Shown here: positions 1-11,214 of the stretch, piece after piece
How the letters are laid out: the number at the start of each line of letters is the position of its first letter
How positions within the stretch are numbered: the stretch's first letter is position 1
Source of the DNA: Diphasiastrum complanatum
Taxonomy: Eukaryota; Streptophyta; Lycopodiopsida; Lycopodiales; Lycopodiaceae
Assembly (NCBI GenBank): GCA_029204225.1
Contig: CM055097.1
Coordinates: forward strand, 13,192,721-13,256,720
Length of the DNA stretch: 64,000 bases
Reading direction: 5' to 3'
Notes under the pieces: model-generated
The model's input: only the letters and a program-made list of their open reading frames with translations
Database searches by the model: none
Told to the model about the DNA's origin: nothing
Program-made: the position numbers and the translations under genes

Positions 1-129
1 CATCCATTAAATGTTTGGCTGCGTAATCTAGAATGACTCTGATTCCTATCACTAAAGTTTTGTTCATTTTGATAGGCATAGTCATGCTTATGGAGAGAGA
101 CGTTTAACTCATTCCGCTACGCATGAACA

Positions 130-190
130 TTTTCTGTTCAAGTTCGTTTCTCGTTCGTTTCTTGTTCGAGTTCGTTTCTCGTTCGTGTTT
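130..190. repeat. Short imperfect tandem repeat (cgttcgtttct-like)
   Basis: Repeated variants of 'cgttcgtttct' and 'gttcgagttcgtt' run through this stretch. It is a small low-complexity repeat with no evident function, next to the 3' side of the minus-strand gene relic. Confidence 0.4.
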
Positions 191-281
191 GTCATTTATT
201 CTCCCCCTCTCTCTCCAACAAGAGTGTCCGACCGAATGAATGTGGTGAAGTCAAAATATATGTTGAAACCATAATACATAC

Positions 282-1068
282 CTCAGAATATCCATCCCAA
301 TCGATTCTCACTCCTTGTCTCTCCAATAATTCGAGTAATGATTGCAAGTTGTTGGAATATGCATACTTGTACTCCTCTTTTGTAGGAGACTGCTTTAAGG
401 CAGATTTCTGCATGAACCGACAAATCGGTGATTGTAATTTAATTTAAACAAATCCACAAATAAAATATGGATTATGAAAAAAACAAGTTCAACTAATGGG
501 TGGGGAGACTTATGAAATGGGCATGAAAAGAACCTTGGCCACCACTGCCCAGGTGCGAGGGCCCTGCCGTCTCCATTCGCTTCTTAGCTGCCTCTCTTTG
601 TTGCTTGAAACGATTTGGATCTTCTCGAAATTATTTCTTTGCAAATTTCCAATCGTCCTTGTGCATGTTGTATACTCTAGATTTGCCAGCTCTCACTACA
701 TCTCTAATGTCTGATTTGCGGTGGCTCATCATGTCAGCTGATGGAGAGGTGGCAAAGGGAGTGTCGAGAGGAGTGGGAGAGTTGACTACAATGAGAATGA
801 TCTGGTGAGGAGTGTGAAGGCGATCACGAGAAGAGTGGGGAGAGGTATGAAGAGGAGAAGGTTGGGGAGGAGTTTGAGTGGGAGTGTAACCAACAGGGGT
901 TTGAATGGGAGAAAAAATGGGTGGAGTGACCTGGCAAGAGGGATCACGGTGCCATGGAGACCCCATAGGGGGGATGGATACCGAAGAAGAAAAAATATGG
1001 GGAGAGAGTGTGGGGGTGTCGGGATAATCAAGTGTGACAGATGCAAGAGTCAAAGTATCATGCGCCAT
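282..1068 (-). pseudogene. Spliced gene relic of unknown function, proline/serine-rich N-terminus
   Basis: Two minus-strand exons can be proposed. The first starts at an ATG at 1068 and encodes a Pro/Ser/Thr-rich stretch (about residues 10-95), then a basic segment with DDWKFAKK and, beyond an in-frame TAA at 631-633, FREDPNRFKQQREAAKKRME. It ends near a possible donor around 531-536. The second, 282-407 (42 codons), lies between a CAG acceptor and a GTATGT donor and encodes an acidic/aromatic segment including LLELLERQGVRIDWDGYSE. The basic 'DP-RF--QRE-AKKR' type segment resembles linker regions of plant transposon-encoded proteins, but I cannot name a family. The TAA in a well-conserved-looking stretch suggests decay. 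Confidence 0.35.
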
Positions 1069-1089
1069 CCGCGTTGCTTCTTGAGTTAG

Positions 1090-1700
1090 GATTTTTCAAA
1101 GTAAGGAAGACCTACTACGAGGCCTGCTAGATGGATGTGCTGCATGAAACATGACATCATCGGCTTCACTGCCACAACAAGAGCCATCGCTAAGGTGACT
1201 TCTCCTACGATCGCTCTTTTCTCGGCCGAAATGTCTTCGCATGCTTTCAACGCTTATGTGTCCCAATGAATGGTGTCCATCTGTGATGAACTATAACAGT
1301 GGTTGACAGACAAAAATTGTATTTAACTTTCTCGGCCAAATTTTCATGATTTTCAAATATACCGTCAGGCTAAACAAACAATTGTGATTGGACCACTACC
1401 CGAATACTCTTATGACTCGAGGTTGATTTGACATCAATAGTCGTGAACTGTAGTTAACTAATCCTTGTAGTTTAGGAACTTCTTGTCATTCATAGGTATA
1501 CCTCTCATTCTCTTCATTCTATCTCTTATTTTGGATTGTCATTCTTAGGTCTACCTCTCAATCTCTTTATTCTCTCCGTTCTCAGCTTGCGTACATGTAT
1601 TGTCGACTAATGACTATACATAATCGAAGACCAAGAGGAACCATTGATGCAATCAATATTTGCAAGATTAATGGATACCAAGAATATATTGAAAATATCA
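1090..1700. other. Gene-free stretch
   Basis: No reading frame, repeat or structural RNA was recognised. The segment contains repeated 'cctctcattctctt' pyrimidine tracts around 1500-1580 only. Confidence 0.4.
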
Positions 1701-1707
1701 ATGGATC

Positions 1708-2914
1708 TTGATGCATCCCTCTACAAAAGGCTCATTCCAAAAAAGGAAAAGATTAGATAACATATATAGAAGCTCTTGGAAAGGCAGGATAATCGATTTC
1801 AAAGTATCACCTGTCTGTCAATCTATCACGGAAGTTTTAGTTCAGCATCCTTATCTTCACAATGAGCTCAACATTCATGATTTGAATCCAAATGATAAAA
1901 GAAAATGCAATTGTAAGTTTTCAGATTTAATTTTCTTAGAGTTAGCATTTTTTTTAAATTATATTTTTCTTGTATATTTTTGTTGGTTTTGTAGATTTGT
2001 ATCCATCAAATTTCGTTGAATGGCAAACAGTTCAATTGATTGTAGGAATAATCGATGTCATACATTCGGATATCGATATTTTACAATATAAAGGTCATTC
2101 TCCAAAATCACTTTTAGAGTCAGGAGTTTTCTTTTATGATCACACCTATTTTCTTGATAAAAAATGGTTTAGTTGGTAGATTAGAGCCATATCCTCTACC
2201 AGATTTTTCGAGTGAGAAATGGATTTCTCCTGATGCAACAATTTCAGAAAGTTTTTGATCTAGACTATATATTGATATTTAGAGTGTATTAAAATGCAAC
2301 ACTGGATCAAAGAATAATATATTTAAGTTGATATCTACCTTTTACTATTTTTATTGATTTTTTTTTCAAATGCAATATTTGGAGAACGAAAACAATATTT
2401 ATTTGTAAGGACTTGAGTGCTGAAATAATCGTCGAGTTGTTGGATGATGGTTGGGATACAAAACAAAATCAGCAAGTTAAAGCAAAGTATGTTACTCATC
2501 AATGACACATTTAGATATCACATTGAAAAACAAATGCTCACTTTGTTGTTGTATTATAGAATGGATTAAATACAAAAATGTTTGGAAGCCACTTGATCAA
2601 GATTTTGGTATAAACTCTCAAGAGCAACTTCAAATAACAATGAAAAGAAATGACAACATTCTTGCAATGGTTGAGGTCGAGAAATATTGGTGTCTCAATC
2701 ACATTCGATCAGAACTAGATATCAATTTTGAATGAATGGTGTAAAGGTACGTTATGCCATATGAAAATATTTCTTCTTTTTCTTATTCTAAGTGAATCAG
2801 TTTCAAAAATATATATTAACTAAAATAATTTCTCTTGTACAGATAAGAGTAAGGGAGGAAGAGCATATAAAATGCAAAGACATTGGAACATCCATCAAAA
2901 TTGAAGATCCATAG
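1708..2914 (+). CDS. Unknown spliced gene (four candidate exons)
   Basis: Candidate exons: 1708-1912, intron 1913-1994 (GTAAGT...TAG, 82 bp), 1995 to about 2161, a third within about 2490-2735, and a last exon 2843-2914 that begins after TTGTACAG and ends at TAG 2912-2914. Joining the first two keeps the frame open (CNYLYPSNFVEW across the junction). The protein is rich in hydrophobic and aromatic residues (SLLESGVFFYDHTYFLDKKW; EKYWCLNHIRSELD) and matches no family I can name. The third and fourth exons are less certain because a stop follows ELDINFE at the end of the 2502 frame. It may be a relic of a low-copy gene or a transposon-borne ORF; the function is unknown. Confidence 0.3.
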
Positions 2915-3469
2915 ATTATAAACAATGGAATTTTTTATTATGAAATACAATTTTTTGTATACATCATTTTTGAAAATATATAAGCCACTTTTTCTATGAG
3001 GCTCTTTCATTTCTACGATTTCCATTTCCATGGTGCAGAACACAATGTAATTGCAACTGGATAAATATGAGTTTTTGATAACAAGATTCATTGTCATATA
3101 TCAAATCGACGCTTGCCCTTGTTGAAGTCTCGGATATATCGACTGTATTTTTGGTCTTCATTGCCTTGCTCTGTATTGCCCTTGTCTTGGCATATTTGGA
3201 TATGCTCAGAAATGATCTGAACAAAGCTTTGCTGCAACAAATCTAAGTGAACTTATGTTGCATGTTTGGATTGGTTGTGGCAAAGGTTCGATTAGATAAT
3301 CTTTCTGAACTTATCCAAAAAAAACCATGGTAAAGGCAAGGCAGACCAAGGCTATGAAAAACAAACGTGTAAGAAAACCATAGAAATTGAAGATGAATGA
3401 ATAATAACCTGCATTAATAACAGGAAAACAAACATGTAAGAACAACCATAGAAAACTATAAATATATTT
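2915..3469. other. AT-rich gene-free stretch
   Basis: AT-rich sequence with short open frames on both strands and no recognisable domain. Repeated 'aagaaaaccatagaaa' wording (around 3371 and 3439) suggests a small duplication. Confidence 0.3.
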
Positions 3470-3673
3470 TTATAAAAAATTTCTATACATGTGTCTCATC
3501 CACATCAAGAGAGACCAACTTTCTATGATCTCTACATCCATTTCTCCAGTTGGAAGTAGCTTGGGTGGAGAACACTCTGCCACTACAACTGGATATGAAT
3601 TTTCGATCACAAGCTTTATGGTCACCTGTCTGAAGTGCATTATCTCCATTGGGAAGACCTTCAGGCATTTAAA
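3470..3673 (-). CDS. Candidate terminal exon of an unknown minus-strand gene
   Basis: On the minus strand a pyrimidine tract plus CAG (3674-3676) precedes an open 68-codon segment ending in TAA at 3470-3472. It encodes FKCLKVFPMEIMHFRQVTIK followed by VIENSYPVVVAECSPP and an acidic/aromatic end. A minus-strand frame with a GAG|GTAATC donor lies upstream around 3776 and could be the preceding exon. No family is recognised. Splice signals plus an open frame are the only support. Confidence 0.25.
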   Translation of the reverse strand, partial: FKCLKVFPMEIMHFRQVTIKLVIENSYPVVVAECSPPKLLPTGEMDVEIIESWSLLMWMRHMYRNFL

Positions 3674-4238
3674 CTGAAAAAAATAAAAACACAGTTAAAT
3701 GTTATTAATCAAAGATTAATTATTAGGAATGTGATTATGAAAAAAAAATTAAATGTTATTAATCGAAGATTACCTCTTCCAGATTGGAAAGTCCATCTTG
3801 TAGTGCAAGCCAATTGAAAAAGAATTTGGCATTGCATACCATATACCAACCACAATCGACAGAATCAACCTATTGGGAGGAATGTAGTATTCAATATAAA
3901 CGAAAGTTAATAACAAAATTTTAAGGTGTAATATCGGATCAATGCGTAGGAGGTTATAATAAAATCTACAACGGAAACAAGATCGCACCGGACCGATATC
4001 AAAAAAATATAGCATTAGAGAAAATATTGGTTTAAAGAGGGCCCTATAAGGATTGCCACGTAGGTTGTCCGAGTTTACAACTCGGACAACCAAGTCTAAT
4101 AAACTAAAAAAAATTTAAACCATTTATGTGAAAAAAAGATATAACAAGGGATGTGAGAGAAGTCTTGAAAAAATCAAAATTAATGAGGGAAAATGGTACA
4201 ATTTTTTTTACAAATATATATATACTTAACTTATAGTT

Positions 4239-4391
<153 letters not shown>

Positions 4392-5347
4392 ATATTTGGT
4401 AATTTTCAATTTTGAGAGGCGCATCCCCTTTGGATTTCTAGCCCCATTCGGGACGCGGCCCCCCTGTGATACCAAACAACCCCTCCCTCCCTCCTCCCCC
4501 TCGATGCCAGTACAACGGGTGTGTTGGCGCATGGGCACCAGCGCGCCCCCTCCCAACCAGTGCGACTATGAGGAGGAGGAGGGGGGGAGAGGGGCGGGCT
4601 ACACGGCTGCATCAGGGCCCGGATATTTAAACAAACTGGATTACACACACCCTCATCATTGATATATAAGGACAACACATATAAGCTCCAATGATCACTG
4701 CAATCAGAAAAAATAAATTTATGAAAATGAATGTGACATCAAATTTTTTATAAAAAATTCAACTTAATAAAATTTGATAGAAATACACTTTATTATGTAT
4801 GAGAGCACGAGAATTGGAGTCCCCAGTTTGACGTATTGGAACATATCATCGTGCAGACTTTTGAAATCATGGAATCAAAAGCAGCCATGAATTGAAGTGA
4901 AAACAATACTACATCTATAAACAGTGGGGTTTGAAAAAACTCCATCCAGTATTAAATTGTCCCCCCCTAGCATTTTATCGCTACTTTCTAATTCACTTGT
5001 ATCTAATTTAGAAAGAGGAAGACCAGCATTGGTCTTCGGCATCTTAAAACTGTATAGAGGACCTAAAGCTTTAAGATATGTGTTTAACAATTGGTTATAC
5101 TATACATATTGAGGAGTATTTACAAAGGCAAGTGCAGGGGGTGAAGGAAGTAATACCGATAAACCACTAAAAGAATTGTCATTCAAAATTGATTCGACCT
5201 TTAAATTTACAAAATGATTATGATCTGGTATGTAGATATTATATTGGTATTGATATTGTTCAGTTTTCTTATTTCAAACATTGTGTTAAAGTATGAGTTT
5301 GCAGTGTTATGTATCATTCTAAATTTATTTTCTTTACTCGTTTACAG
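4392..5347. other. Gene-free stretch upstream of gene-family copy A
   Basis: GC-rich at 4420-4630, with the C-rich tract at 4479-4501, then AT-rich. No convincing exon was found. A minus-strand open segment at about 4875-5090 lacks clear splice signals. Confidence 0.3.
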
Positions 5348-5786
5348 GATGCTATTGAAATAGATGTCTTTGGTATGAGACATGGAGGCATCCAAGGTGT
5401 ATCAGCCGAGAGAAAGGATGTGTCTCTATCTCATTATTTGGAAATCTTTCAAAATAATGAGATTTGTATATATCCGATCATCTTTTAATCCATATGCAAC
5501 CACTGTCATTATGGCCATCAAATTATTATCAGTTTGTTTAGGAGGCCATAAGTATGCAAGAGGAACATATAAAATAAATTTTGTGAAAAGGGATTTGGCA
5601 ATTAAAATATTGGGTTATACTCTGAATGAGACTACAAAAAGATCATCTGCAATGGCCCTTTATTCGGGTTACATTGATATGAGCAAAAGGAAAAATTTAG
5701 AATTCTAAGATCCATATGAAAGGAGATTATTCCTTCATGACAATACCATCTGTCTAAATCTTGAACAGGATGATGATGAAAATTAA
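5348..5786 (+). pseudogene. Copy A of an unknown gene family (terminal exon, frameshifted)
   Basis: This is homologous to the minus-strand exon at 9604-10041. Both start right after a splice acceptor (here TTTACAG, 5341-5347). Shared positions include acidic-FG/A-R-GG near the start, then HYLE/KFF/IF.NNEI, then MAIK.LS..LGGH, then FVK...A.KILGY, and finally YERR.(F)LHD. Copy A needs a one-base frame change near 5480 to stay aligned and has a TAA at 5706-5708 where copy B has a Leu codon, so it is most likely a pseudogene. It ends at TAA 5784-5786. The family has no domain I recognise. A decayed copia element begins about 50 bp downstream. Confidence 0.5.
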
Positions 5787-5839
5787 ACAATTTTTTGTAA
5801 TAGATTTTGATATATTATAAGGATCAAAATTGGATGATT

Positions 5840-8012
5840 CGTAGTTTTTGGGTTTTGGAGCTACTCAACACATGACCAATCATCGTGAGATTTTTCATTC
5901 CTATATGCCTTACAGTACAAAGAACTATGTTCATCTTGGTGATCATAGCACTCATACTATCGAAGGTGAAAGTACTGTAAGATTGAGGTTCCAACATAAT
6001 CAATTCAAACTACTATCAAAAGTCTTGTATGTTCCTAAACTCTCTACAAATCTGTTATCAGTAAGTAGAATTACAATTTTAGGTCATAAGGTGGAATTTA
6101 AGTCTGATCAATGCAGAATTATTGATAGGAATAATAAGATCCTTGCACTCGGCAAGAGGCATGGATACTTATATATATTGGAACACTGTTATTTTGATTC
6201 TAGTCAAGTGTTGAAAACTTCTGTTCTTGTCAATAAAGCATTACTATGGCATCATCACTAAGAACACTTTAATTATGCATCTGTTTTGAACATGTCCAGG
6301 CAATCCCTAGCACTTGATCTCGATTATCCTTCAGGCAAAGTCGATCTCTCTGTCTGTCATAGCTGCATCCTTGAAAAGCAGACTAGGATTCCTTTTAGAT
6401 CAAGTCATAGACAAGCAACAAAAGGTCTGTTAGATGTTGTTCATTCAGATATATGTGGACCTATGCAATCTCCTTCATTGCTAGATGCAAAGTACTTTAT
6501 TACTTTTATTGACGAATTCTCTCAAAGAACAATTGTTTACTTCATTAAGTAGATCGGAGGCTTTCATCAAGATCAGACAATTCAAAGAGCATGCTAAAAA
6601 TCAAACTGACAAAAGAATTAAAGCATTGAGGTCCGACAACGGGGGAGAATACATCTCCAGCAAATTCAAGGAGTACTATCTTAACAACAATACATTACCT
6701 CCAATTTGCCTCAATCAAATGGTCTTGTTGAGAGAAAGAACAGAACCTTAGTCGAATCGACAAAGTGCATGCTATCACATGCGTCACTTCCGAAGTCCTT
6801 TTGGGCTGAAGTTGTTTCAATAGCGACCTATATTTAGAACAAATGTCCTACTAAAGGTCTCTCAGAGAAAACATTGTTCGAAGTTTGGACAGGTACCAAA
6901 CCTTCTTTATCAAACTGACGAGTTTTTGGATGTACTGCTTATGTGCAGATTCCTCATAATCTCAAGAAGAAACTCGACTTCCAGAGTATCCATAAGCTAC
7001 ACTACCTCATATCAAGCTTACAAGTTGTTCGATCCCATTGAGTCAAAGATTTTCAATAGTCGAGATGTCATCTTCATCGAAGATCAATTTATCGACCTCA
7101 AAGGAAAAGCCAAAGCCCATGTAGCCGACTTGTCTGACTCATCCAACATATTGAACTTCGAGGTTTCTCAGTCAACTATTCCCATTGAAGGTCCAAGCTC
7201 ATCTACTTTTGAGGAACAACATATCAACAGCGAATCCAAAGATGATGATGTTGCAGTTCAACAACTACAGTATGATGAAAATGATTAAGTTCCTCTATTC
7301 CCTAGAAGATAATCAAGAACTAGCAGACCACCTATCAGATATATTGACGAGTCTACATCCTACCTTGTTCAGGAGCCGACAATTGTCAAAGAGGCACTTA
7401 GTCAGCCCGATTTCGATCTTTGAAAAGAAGCTATGGATAAAGAGTGTTTATTTCTTATCAAGAACCATACATGGATGATTGTCGAATTACCTGCTAGCAG
7501 AAACATAGTTGATTGCAAATGGATTTTCACAGTCAAGTACAAAGTAGACGGAAGCATTGATAGAAGAAAAGCCCGACTTGTCGCCGAAGGATTTTCTCAA
7601 GTATACAATGTTGATTACATTGAGACCTTCAATTCAATAGTCAAGCATTCTTCTATTCGACTTTTATTATCGTTTGCTACTGCATCAGATTTGGAAATAC
7701 ATCAAATGGATGTACAGACAACATATCTCAATGGAGTTATCGAAGAAGACATTTACATGGTGCAACCCAAAGGTTATATTATCAAAGGTAAACACCATCA
7801 TGTGTGTAAATTCCATAAGGCTCTTCATGGCTTGAAGCAATCTGCTTGAGCATGGTTTCAAAGGATCAATACTTTTCTTATTGATCATGGCTACACACCA
7901 AGCTCTTCAAATTCTAATGTTTACTTCAAGACAGTGCAACACTCTTCTATCATTATCACCTTATATGTAGACGACACATTGCTCTTCGACAACAGTATCG
8001 ATTTGATAAAAT
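5840..8012 (+). mobile_element. Decayed Ty1/copia pol (protease-integrase-RT)
   Basis: Reading along the plus strand in several frames: a protease-like GFGATQHMT (from 5848; copia proteases usually have DSGAT), the GAG-pre-integrase region with a VPKLSTNLLSVSR-type stretch, an integrase with HSDICGP and RSDNGGEY (the two catalytic Asp motifs), and an RT with DCKWIFTVKYK, ARLVAEGFSQ, QMDVQTTYLNG, HGLKQSA and the YVDD box near 7965. Stops and frameshifts break it repeatedly (for example near 6261, 6550, 7849). RNase H and both LTRs were not found, so it is a truncated, dead copy lying between two members of an unknown gene family. Confidence 0.9.
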
Positions 8013-8985
8013 AAGACAAGACAATGCTATCTTATCTCTCTCTTATCTCATTCATGCTTATACATGGTTCTCTTGGGTTCTACTATCCATTGGTGCACTA
8101 TACTTGTGATATCTTGCAATTTTGTGTGTAGAATGTTCATTAGATGCTATTTTCAGATCCACACGTGTGAAATACAATAGATTACTGTTTTTGTATGGAA
8201 AAAAACTTTATTTTATGTTTTGATTCATGTTTGATCAAGATCTATTAGAGTTTGCATCTCATCCATAGTGTAGATGCTGGTTTTTCTACATTGGTGATAT
8301 GTTGTCTTTCTAATCCAAGATCATTTTTTAGGTGGATCTTAATTGGTCTGAAATCTTTCACACGACAGAGCTCCCTCGGTGCACGCACTATTGATAACTA
8401 AGTAGGTGAACACAAAAATAAGCTAAGAGCTTGATTGCGCAGTGGTTGCGAAAGCGAAGAGCAGACAATCAGAGAGTCAGATTGAAAGTGAAAAACATGC
8501 AATACTGACAAAATCTAAACATAGAACCAGATAGTAATTTATTCAGATTAAGTATAGTTAAATACAATTCTGATAATGCAGGTGAGCACAAGACAATTGT
8601 GTGCGAAACCATCTCATTAAAGAAACTATGGGCCCAAAGAGGGCCTTATAAGAAATGCCATGTCGGAGAGAGAGAAATAACAATAAAGTTACTAAAATAT
8701 CATTTTCTAACTTTTTTACGCATTTGCCCGCACTACTTTTCCTGAAAATGAATGTACCTTACCTTAGTCACATCAAACTTCACTGGTGCTTTTAATTACA
8801 GTTAAAGTATAATTTTCAAAATGTCGAAATATTCCCTTCCAACAGTTGGGAACACTCAAAAATTTGAATTAGGAGTGACATTTTAGAAACAAGGCCTACG
8901 CCATCTCTATCTTCAAGGTCGTGAATAAGTGTTTAGCGAGCTCTGATATTGTCATTGTGTTGTTTGTTACTATACTACCGTACTG
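8013..8985. other. Gene-free stretch
   Basis: No coding signal. The stretch at 8636-8668 (aaagagggcc-tataag-...-tgcca-gt-gg) closely resembles 4034-4066, suggesting a shared promoter or repeat piece near the two gene-family copies. Confidence 0.35.
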
Positions 8986-9543
8986 ATGACAAAGCTTTAT
9001 CATCTTCATGTGGATCTGTCACCAGAATATGCTCTTCTCAGAACAAGAAATTCAAAGCAACCCAAAATGTCAACTTCTGATATAATCCGATACAGGGAGG
9101 AAAAGCTAAAGCATGTAGATTTATGGTCATCAGGAACATTGTATCCTATTGATCCATATTCATTGCAATATCCGAATTTTCATTTGGTGAGTCAATTAAT
9201 AATCTATATGTGTCATGGCTAAAATGGCTTTTTGGGTTACTGTGAGAATTTGATGCTCTATGGGAATGCACATTCAATGCAAAGAATACTTTATTTGGGA
9301 GAGAAATTAAGGAAAATATCAAAGGATTGTGAAGAAAAATCTACAAAGTTGAAAACTTGTTTGGAAGAAAATGAGATGTTAAAAAAGGAGATCCAAACGT
9401 TGAAATCTTCTTTGCGTCATTTTACAACTAGTAATGATGAGATAAAAACTGCATTTCAATCCATGCGTATCTCATATTTGTCTCTTGTTAAAGATATGGC
9501 TGTGTTGAAAGCATGCAAATTTATACAAGCCAATAGGCAATAG
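8986..9543 (+). CDS. Unknown two-exon protein with C-terminal coiled coil
   Basis: The first open segment (8986 to about 9186) encodes STSDIIRYREEKLKHVDLW and ends at a CATTTG|GTGAGT donor. The second (about 9235-9543) encodes a heptad-like coiled coil (KLRKISKDCEEKSTKLK; EENEMLKKEIQTLKSSLRH) ending in QANRQ and a TAG. The two pieces lie in different frames, in keeping with a short intron or a frameshift. The gene is tail-to-tail with the minus-strand gene that ends at 9604. No domain beyond the coiled coil is recognisable and there is no clear start. Confidence 0.35.
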
Positions 9544-9603
9544 ACATACAGAGAGGTTTTGTATATTAAATAAATTTTTTTACAAAGTACAATTCTTTAA
9601 TAT

Positions 9604-11214
9604 CTACTCTATTTTTGACACCTTCTCTAATGAAAGTTGCAACTTAGAATCATGCAACAATTTCCTTCTTTCGTACGAATCCAAGAGCTCATAGTTTTCA
9701 TGCTTACTTAGATCAAAGTAGACAACATACAATGCAAAATGAGATGATCTAAACATGAAAGTCACTGGTCCATATCCTAAAATTTTAAGTGCAATAGTTT
9801 TCTTTACAAAAATTATTTTATGCACCCTATTAAAATTATGTCCTCCAAGAAAATGAGAAAGTGCCTTGATTGCCATAATCATTGTATCACCATGTTGATG
9901 AAACTTTGAATGGGCAACACTTATTTCATTATTCTTGAAGAACTTCAAATAATGCCCCAATGCATGATCTCTTGAAAATTCTCCAACAGAAGATCTCTGC
10001 CCTCCTCGACGAATTGCAAAATCATCAAGGAAAATTGTTTCCTGAAATGAAAAAATCCAAAGTAAGCTCCAGTATAAAAACTAACATAACGGATCTACTA
10101 GTACATAATAAGATACAAAACTTACGCATTCGGCTTTGTCTTTCTTGATTACTATCTTTCCATTAATATTATGTTCACTTTTTGATAATATGGTTGGTGA
10201 ATAGACAGTTGATTTTGGAAAACCAAGCTGACTTTGAAATCTGAGAAACTCCTCTTCAGAAGGTAGATGATCTTCTTTTTTTTGCATTTCCTCCACACCC
10301 ATTTTCAAGCAATTTTTTCCTGAATAAAACTCATCCTTATTTACATAGCAACAACAGGGAGAAGATCATCAACATCAAAATAAATTATGTTTGAAAATTC
10401 ATGAAGCTCTTGGCTAAAAATGTAAAGAGTCTCAGCCTCTGTGAAATAAAAAAGATTTGATATATTCGATAGTGTCAAAAAAGAATTATTATCTATATTA
10501 TAAGTAGGCAATGTGATTAGAGATTTATCAGAAGGAGAAAGGGTAGTGGGTCTTCTAGGGCCTATAAATGATGTCATGTTTTGAGCAGGATCAAAATTTG
10601 TACAATCATCTAAACTAACAGTTTTATCAATAAAAGTTTCTATATCTACAGGCTTGGACATGTCAGATTTTAACCGTTGGAAGAAGCAACTTCAGAAGTA
10701 GAAGGGGCAGCATCCGAATCATCAGAAATATTTAACAAAAGAAAAAAAAAACAAATGCAGACTGAAACCCTACAAATCTACATGTTTTATTATGTATTTG
10801 ACAATCATCTACAGACTTAAAATCATAATGCAACTTGGTGAACATTCTGTCAAGCTTAGCTTTATAAGTATGTCTGTCGAGTGCCACCAAGTCTTGATAA
10901 TGAATCATGTCCTTATTTTGAGATCTGAACAAGGGGGTACTAAGTAGAGACTTAAATTTAACATAAATCTCACAAAATGCTTCCACATCAAAACCCTCTA
11001 TAATAGAAGAAGGAATAACAAAAAGAAAAGGAGAAAAAAGTGACTTGAAAGAAGGACCGGATATCGGTCTCATGTGTGAAATAGAATGTAAAATCAAATT
11101 GCAACAAACTATGCGCTCGAGATAGATATCACAGGTTCGCGTACCAGTTTTGAGCGAGGATATACACGAGAGAGAAAATTGGATGCGAAACATGTGCTTG
11201 AGAGCAATATCCAA
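9604..11214 (-). CDS. Copy B of the unknown gene family, multi-exon
   Basis: The terminal exon 9604-10041 follows a TTTTTTCATTTCAG acceptor, is fully open, and contains LDDFAIRRGGQRSS, HYLKFFKNNEIS, MAIKALSHFLGGH, FVKKTIALKILGY and YERRKLLHD. Upstream open segments on the same strand at about 10130-10308 (PSEEEFLRFQSQLGFPKS), 10341-10661 (LYIFSQELHEFSNIIYFDVD) and 10732-11130 (EGFDVEAFCEIYVKFKSLL; YKAKLDRMFTKLHYDFKSVD) are probably its earlier exons, though their junctions are not resolved. Its 5' end abuts the G-box array at 11.1-12.7 kb, so it may be transcribed divergently from the H3-like gene. Function is unknown; copy A lies at 5348-5786. Confidence 0.4.
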
